A stretch of DNA of 64,000 nucleotides from JANXLO01 sp038231295. Its GTDB lineage: Bacteria > Armatimonadota > Chthonomonadetes > Chthonomonadales > Chthonomonadaceae. The notes under the pieces were generated by a model. That model did no database searches and was not told where the DNA came from. It was given only the letters and a program-made list of their open reading frames with translations. The DNA lies in assembly GCA_038231295.1 (NCBI GenBank), contig JBBRLP010000001.1, positions 62,001 to 126,000 of the forward strand, in the 5' to 3' direction. Every line of letters begins with the position of its first letter. Positions within the stretch are counted from its first letter, which is position 1. Below, piece by piece: positions 60,571 to 64,000 of the stretch. The translations under genes and the position numbers were made by a program.

Positions 60571-61099
60571 CCGGAGGTTGAAAACCCCCGGCATGAAAGC
60601 GCAGACAAATTTCCGGGGGTTGAAAACCCCCGTCATTAAAAAGCAAACGTCTTGCAGACGGAAATGCCCAGTGGAGTGACAGTTTACGGAAGGCCCGGCA
60701 CAGGAATGTGCCGGGCTGGAAAAAGCGGTCGTCCTGCGGACGAAGCGGTCAGGGCCGGAAAGTTATTTCGTCTCCCGTGAAGATCGCGCCGCAGTAAACT
60801 GCTGCGCTGGAAAAAGCAAGTGGCTGCTTCGCAGGCACCTCGAATTGACAGGTTGAGGGCTGTCCTCTGAGCAAACAGGCCGAAACAGAGCAACGCTGTT
60901 TCTGTCTCTCTGTTTGGGTGTTCAGGCAAAGAGGTTGTGTCCACATCGGGAAGACTGTGCCCGCGAAGCGGCCACTTGCTTTTCCAGCGCAGGAGTTCAC
61001 TCCGGCGCAACCCCGACGGACGGCAAATCAACCCGGAACCTCAAGCATTTCCGTCTGAAAGTCCTCCGCTTTTTATTGCCGGGTGTTTTCAACCTCCGG
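60571..61099. repeat. 529-bp nested inverted-repeat region made of hairpin words
   Basis: Three arm pairs are nested: 60571-60592 with 61078-61099 (21 of 22 positions), 60655-60667 with 61045-61057 (perfect), and 60787-60839 with 60958-61009 (about 52 bp, near-perfect with one length difference). Within the arms are small palindromes: 60613-60632 (CCGGGGGTTGAAAACCCCCG), 60693-60716 (GCCCGGCAC...GTGCCGGGC) and 60730-60744 (TCGTCC-TGC-GGACGA). No reading frame in 60514-61211 is supported. It could be a large hairpin-forming RNA or a mosaic repeat. Confidence 0.75.
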
Positions 61100-61211
61100 T
61101 CACCCTGAGAGGCCACGAAAAACAGGACAAGTCGAATTGAAACATTCTCATTCACCCTCTGTCATACGTATTAGCAGTGAGAACGAAATAGTGAACCTGT
61201 AAAAGGGACGC

Positions 61212-63017
61212 TTGACGAAAGTTATGCAAAGTACTACAAAAACCATTCTTATTCTTTCCGCAGCAACGTTCGCAGGGGCGTGTCTTGCCCTGCCTTCCCC
61301 GGCGGTTCCTCCCCGTCCCGTCAAGAAACCTGCGCCGAACGTTCCGCCAGTTGTCGTAAAACCGGCAGATTCCGGGCAGCCTACTGTCCGACGGCTGACG
61401 CGCTACGAGTACGACCGCACACTTCACGACCTCATCGGGATTGACTTCAACAGTCAGAACGCTGTCGGTATCACGGACGAGCCGGTTACCTATGGTTTCG
61501 ACAACATGGCGACCGCGCTGAATGTGCCGTCTACGCTCATGGAGAAGTACATGGCTGCGGCGGACAAGATACTGGACAGATTGACCGCAGGGCCGGATGG
61601 CAAAGTCGCGGACGCAGGGGACGACCGGGGCAAAGCGCAGCGGGCGCACGACGCTCTTTTCTTCGTGAAGCCGGGTAAAGACGCTCCGCCACGAGACGTC
61701 GCACAGCGCATTCTGGAGAAATTCGCGGGACGGGCCTGGCGTCGTCCTCTCACGGCGAGCGAGACGACAGCGTTGATGCAGCTCTATGACCGCACCGCCG
61801 TCCGAAATAACCCCTTTGAAGCCGCACTGCGTCCGGCTCTGAAAGTCGTCCTCGTCTCGCCCTGGTTCCTGTTCCGCATTGAGCCGAATACCGGCAGCAC
61901 GGCGAATGGACTGGTGAAGGTGGGGGATTATGCGCTCGCCTCTCGCCTCTCTTATTTTCTCTGGTCGAGTATGCCGGACGACCGACTCTTTGAACTCGCA
62001 GGACAGAATCAGCTCTCCGACCCGACGGTTTTGGAGGAGCAGGTGAAACGGATGCTGGCCGACTCCCATGCCAAAGCGCTGACGGAGAACTTCGCCGCGC
62101 AGTGGCTGCAACTGCGTCGCCTGCCACAGGCCCGGCCCAGCACCGACTTCTTCCCGACCTTCAACAGCGATCTCAAAGAGGCAATGTACGACGAAACCGC
62201 TACCTTCTTCGACAATCTGCGCGAAGAAGATCGGCCCGTGCTGAACCTTCTCGACGCCGATTACACGTATGTGAATGAAGACCTCGCGAAGCACTACAAT
62301 CTGCCTGCGGTGAGCGGCAGGCAGATGCGGCAGGTCAAACTGCGCCCGGAAGACCACCGGGGCGGACTGCTCGGAATGGGCAGTATGCTGGCGCTTACCT
62401 CGCACACCTACCGTACCAGTCCTACCCTGCGGGGGAAATGGATGCTCGAAGTCCTGTTCGGCACTCCGCCGCCCCCACCGCCACCCGGTGTGAGTCAGAT
62501 CGTAGATGAAGAGAAGAAACAGAAGACCGGAACTACCTTCCGCGCTCTGCTCGCGCAGCACGCCAGTCAGCCCGCCTGTGCGGGATGCCATGCCAAAATT
62601 GATCCACTCGGCTTCGCGATGGAGAACTACGACGCGATTGGCCGCTGGCGCACTTCGCAGGGCGATTCAGCTCTCGATACGACCTCGCAGTTGCCGACCG
62701 GCGAGAAACTGAACGGCGCGGACGAACTGAAGCGTCTCTTACTACAGCGCAAAGAGGTGTTTGTTCGGAACATGACCGTTCAGATGATGACATATGCCCT
62801 CGGCAGGGAACTCCAGCCCGCGGATAGTCCCGCCGTGAACGACATCGTACACGACCTCCAGCAGCACGACTGCCGTTTCTCTGTTCTCGCCAGCGACATA
62901 GTCTTGAGCCGGACGTTTCGCTACCGCCGGAACGTGCCGATTCCTGCCGAGCCAAAGCCCGTTTTGCCTGCCACCCCGCACGTCCCTTCCGCCGCCGTGC
63001 AGAAGCAATTGAAGTAA
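61212..63017 (+). CDS. DUF1592 family multidomain protein (DUF1587/DUF1595/DUF1592/DUF1588/DUF1585)
   Basis: The TTG start has AAAGGGA upstream. The 601-residue protein has a signal peptide (ILILSAATFAGACLALPSPA). Domain segments in order: DUF1587 (RLTRYEYDRTLHDLIGID), DUF1595 (ILEKFAGRAWRRPLTASE), DUF1592 (LASRLSYFLWSSMPDDRLFELA), DUF1588 (SHTYRTSPTLRGKWMLEVLFGTPPPPPPPG, CAGCHAKIDPLGFAMENYDAIG with CxxCH) and DUF1585 (FVRNMTVQMMTYALGRELQPAD). The family always occurs with a DUF1552 partner, which starts 11 bp downstream. It is likely an extracytoplasmic cytochrome-like protein. No N-terminal PSCyt1 domain is present. Confidence 0.93.
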   Translation: MTKVMQSTTKTILILSAATFAGACLALPSPAVPPRPVKKPAPNVPPVVVKPADSGQPTVRRLTRYEYDRTLHDLIGIDFNSQNAVGITDEPVTYGFDNMATALNVPSTLMEKYMAAADKILDRLTAGPDGKVADAGDDRGKAQRAHDALFFVKPGKDAPPRDVAQRILEKFAGRAWRRPLTASETTALMQLYDRTAVRNNPFEAALRPALKVVLVSPWFLFRIEPNTGSTANGLVKVGDYALASRLSYFLWSSMPDDRLFELAGQNQLSDPTVLEEQVKRMLADSHAKALTENFAAQWLQLRRLPQARPSTDFFPTFNSDLKEAMYDETATFFDNLREEDRPVLNLLDADYTYVNEDLAKHYNLPAVSGRQMRQVKLRPEDHRGGLLGMGSMLALTSHTYRTSPTLRGKWMLEVLFGTPPPPPPPGVSQIVDEEKKQKTGTTFRALLAQHASQPACAGCHAKIDPLGFAMENYDAIGRWRTSQGDSALDTTSQLPTGEKLNGADELKRLLLQRKEVFVRNMTVQMMTYALGRELQPADSPAVNDIVHDLQQHDCRFSVLASDIVLSRTFRYRRNVPIPAEPKPVLPATPHVPSAAVQKQLK

Positions 63018-63028
63018 GGAGAAGACCC

Positions 63029-64000
63029 GTGGGAATTACCAATGAGCCGATTTCGCGCCGTACCATGCTTCGCGCCGCCGGGACGGCGCTGGCCCTGCCC
63101 TTTCTGGAGTCGCTGTTGCCGACCGGGGCAAGCGCGGCAACGAAGGCGGCCCGCCCGCCGGTTCGGATGGGAATCTTTTCTGTGACAGGCGGGACGGTGC
63201 TGGAGTCGTGGAAGCCAAAGCAGGCGGGAGCGTTGAATCAGATGCCTTCGATTCTGCGCTCTCTGGATTTCGCGAAGAACGACGTGATGGTGCTATCGGG
63301 GCTTTCGCAGGGTGGACATACCGACAACCTGAACGGGCATGAGCATTGCGCCTATCTGCACCTGACGGGAGCGGAGAGCGCGAAAAAAGAGGCCGGAAAA
63401 GTCTACGCGGGTGTCTCCGTAGATCAGTTGGCGGCGCAGAAGATCGGCGGGCAGACCTTCCTGCCCTCCATCGAAGTCGGCATCAACCTGAATCAGTACT
63501 CCTTCCGCGACGCCAATACGCCCGCACCTTATGAGAGCAATCCCCGATTCGTCTATGAGCGGATGTTTCGAGGCCGCAAGCCTGTTGTTCCCAACTGGCA
63601 GCGGCGGGCAAACGCTGCGCCCATTTCCGCCCCGAAATCGTCCGCCCCGCCCTCTGACGAGCAGAGTGTCCTTGACCTGGTGCTGGCGCAGACCAAAGAC
63701 CTACGGCGACAACTGGGCTATGCCGACCGAGAGAAACTGGACGGCTATCTGACTTCCGTTCGCTCCGTAGAAACTCGCCTTCAGAGGCTTGAAGCGCGGC
63801 TTCAGGAAGAGGTTCTTGAAGCTCGCAATCCCGGCCCCTCGCATCTTGTCAATCCTTCGCTCTACTCGGAAGGAATACCCTTCTATAAGATCAGTCGGGA
63901 GGTGGAGAGCGACCCTGAAAAGCATGGCGAGTATATCCGTATCATGTCCGATCTGCTGGTGCTGGCCTTTCAGACGGATACGACTCGCGTCGCGGTGTTC
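63029..64000 (+). CDS. DUF1552 protein, C-terminus beyond window
   Basis: The GTG at 63029 follows AAGGAG and is open to the last base, so 324 residues are visible and the rest is cut by the window edge. The leader SRRTMLRAAGTALALPFLESLLP is twin-arginine-like. The DUF1552 domain shows MGIFSVTGGTVLESWKPKQAG, LSGLSQGGHTDNLNGHEHCAYLH, TFLPSIEVGIN and EKHGEYIRIMSDLLVLAFQTDTT. It is the fixed partner of the DUF1592 protein 11 bp upstream and is probably exported folded. Confidence 0.93.
   Translation, partial: MGITNEPISRRTMLRAAGTALALPFLESLLPTGASAATKAARPPVRMGIFSVTGGTVLESWKPKQAGALNQMPSILRSLDFAKNDVMVLSGLSQGGHTDNLNGHEHCAYLHLTGAESAKKEAGKVYAGVSVDQLAAQKIGGQTFLPSIEVGINLNQYSFRDANTPAPYESNPRFVYERMFRGRKPVVPNWQRRANAAPISAPKSSAPPSDEQSVLDLVLAQTKDLRRQLGYADREKLDGYLTSVRSVETRLQRLEARLQEEVLEARNPGPSHLVNPSLYSEGIPFYKISREVESDPEKHGEYIRIMSDLLVLAFQTDTTRVAVF

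Noticed and set aside
60514..61211. CRISPR array from repeated motifs
   Set aside because: The repeats are palindromic and nested, not direct repeats of fixed length with unique spacers, and no cas genes are present.
61152..62591. Antisense 479-residue frame opposite the DUF1592 gene
   Set aside because: The sense strand has five ordered domains and a signal peptide, while the antisense frame is low-quality coding sequence.

Overview
The window is 64 kb of densely coding, high-GC bacterial chromosome with about 45 supportable protein genes, two tRNAs and several intergenic repeat elements. Three modules of the cytochrome-like PSCyt1/DUF1549/DUF1553, DUF1501, DUF1552 and DUF1592 families, many secreted carbohydrate-active or oxidoreductase-like proteins, and a TIGR03663 membrane protein point to a heterotroph related to Armatimonadota or Planctomycetota. 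That placement is inferred from gene families, not from a phylogenetic marker. Both tRNA genes and queA have near-consensus sigma-70 promoters (TTGACA or TTGACT, 17 bp, TATAAT or TACAAT).

Layout. 1-11 kb: a partial small protein, a possible glycosyltransferase and a secreted FecR-like protein with a Trp/Tyr-rich domain, all on +. A perfect-stem terminator separates them from a minus-strand run queA, HTH protein, GT4 glycosyltransferase, DedA. Upstream lies moaA, Rieske protein, HSDR_N-like protein, also on minus. 11-18 kb: a CBM9-like secreted protein with an orphan ABC ATPase, then a minus-strand ECF sigma factor, anti-sigma factor and HtrA protease operon, and a polysaccharide deacetylase. 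Three copies of a hairpin-rich repeat family lie in and around this region (11.05, 13.9 and 17.1 kb). 18-30 kb: tRNA-Leu, ThuA, proline dehydrogenase, a glycoside hydrolase, tRNA-Pro, an acetyltransferase coupled to a zinc-ribbon protein, a phosphodiester glycosidase, a hydrolase and a ceramidase-like protein, a DUF6785-type membrane protein, a YprB-type RNase H-like protein and a LolA-like protein.

30-33 kb is a poorly coding stretch with a broken lectin/FG-GAP gene and a 311-bp element bounded by 21-bp perfect inverted repeats. 33-64 kb is dominated by export and degradation functions: PSCyt1/DUF1549/DUF1553 with DUF1501, a large APC transporter, a GH78-like rhamnosidase, a sugar isomerase-like protein, a second DUF1549/DUF1553 and DUF1501 pair, PPC-domain and beta-propeller proteins, a ribose-type permease and binding protein without an ATPase, a discoidin protein coupled to TIGR03663, a HEAT-repeat protein, a Gfo/Idh/MocA oxidoreductase, a DUF885 metalloprotein, and at the right edge a DUF1592/DUF1552 pair cut by the window.

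The most unusual feature is not a protein. Intergenic DNA is built from short perfect palindromes with 2-4 base loops. They are assembled into MITE-like elements with terminal inverted repeats and probable target-site duplications, and into a 529-bp nested inverted repeat at 60.57-61.10 kb.
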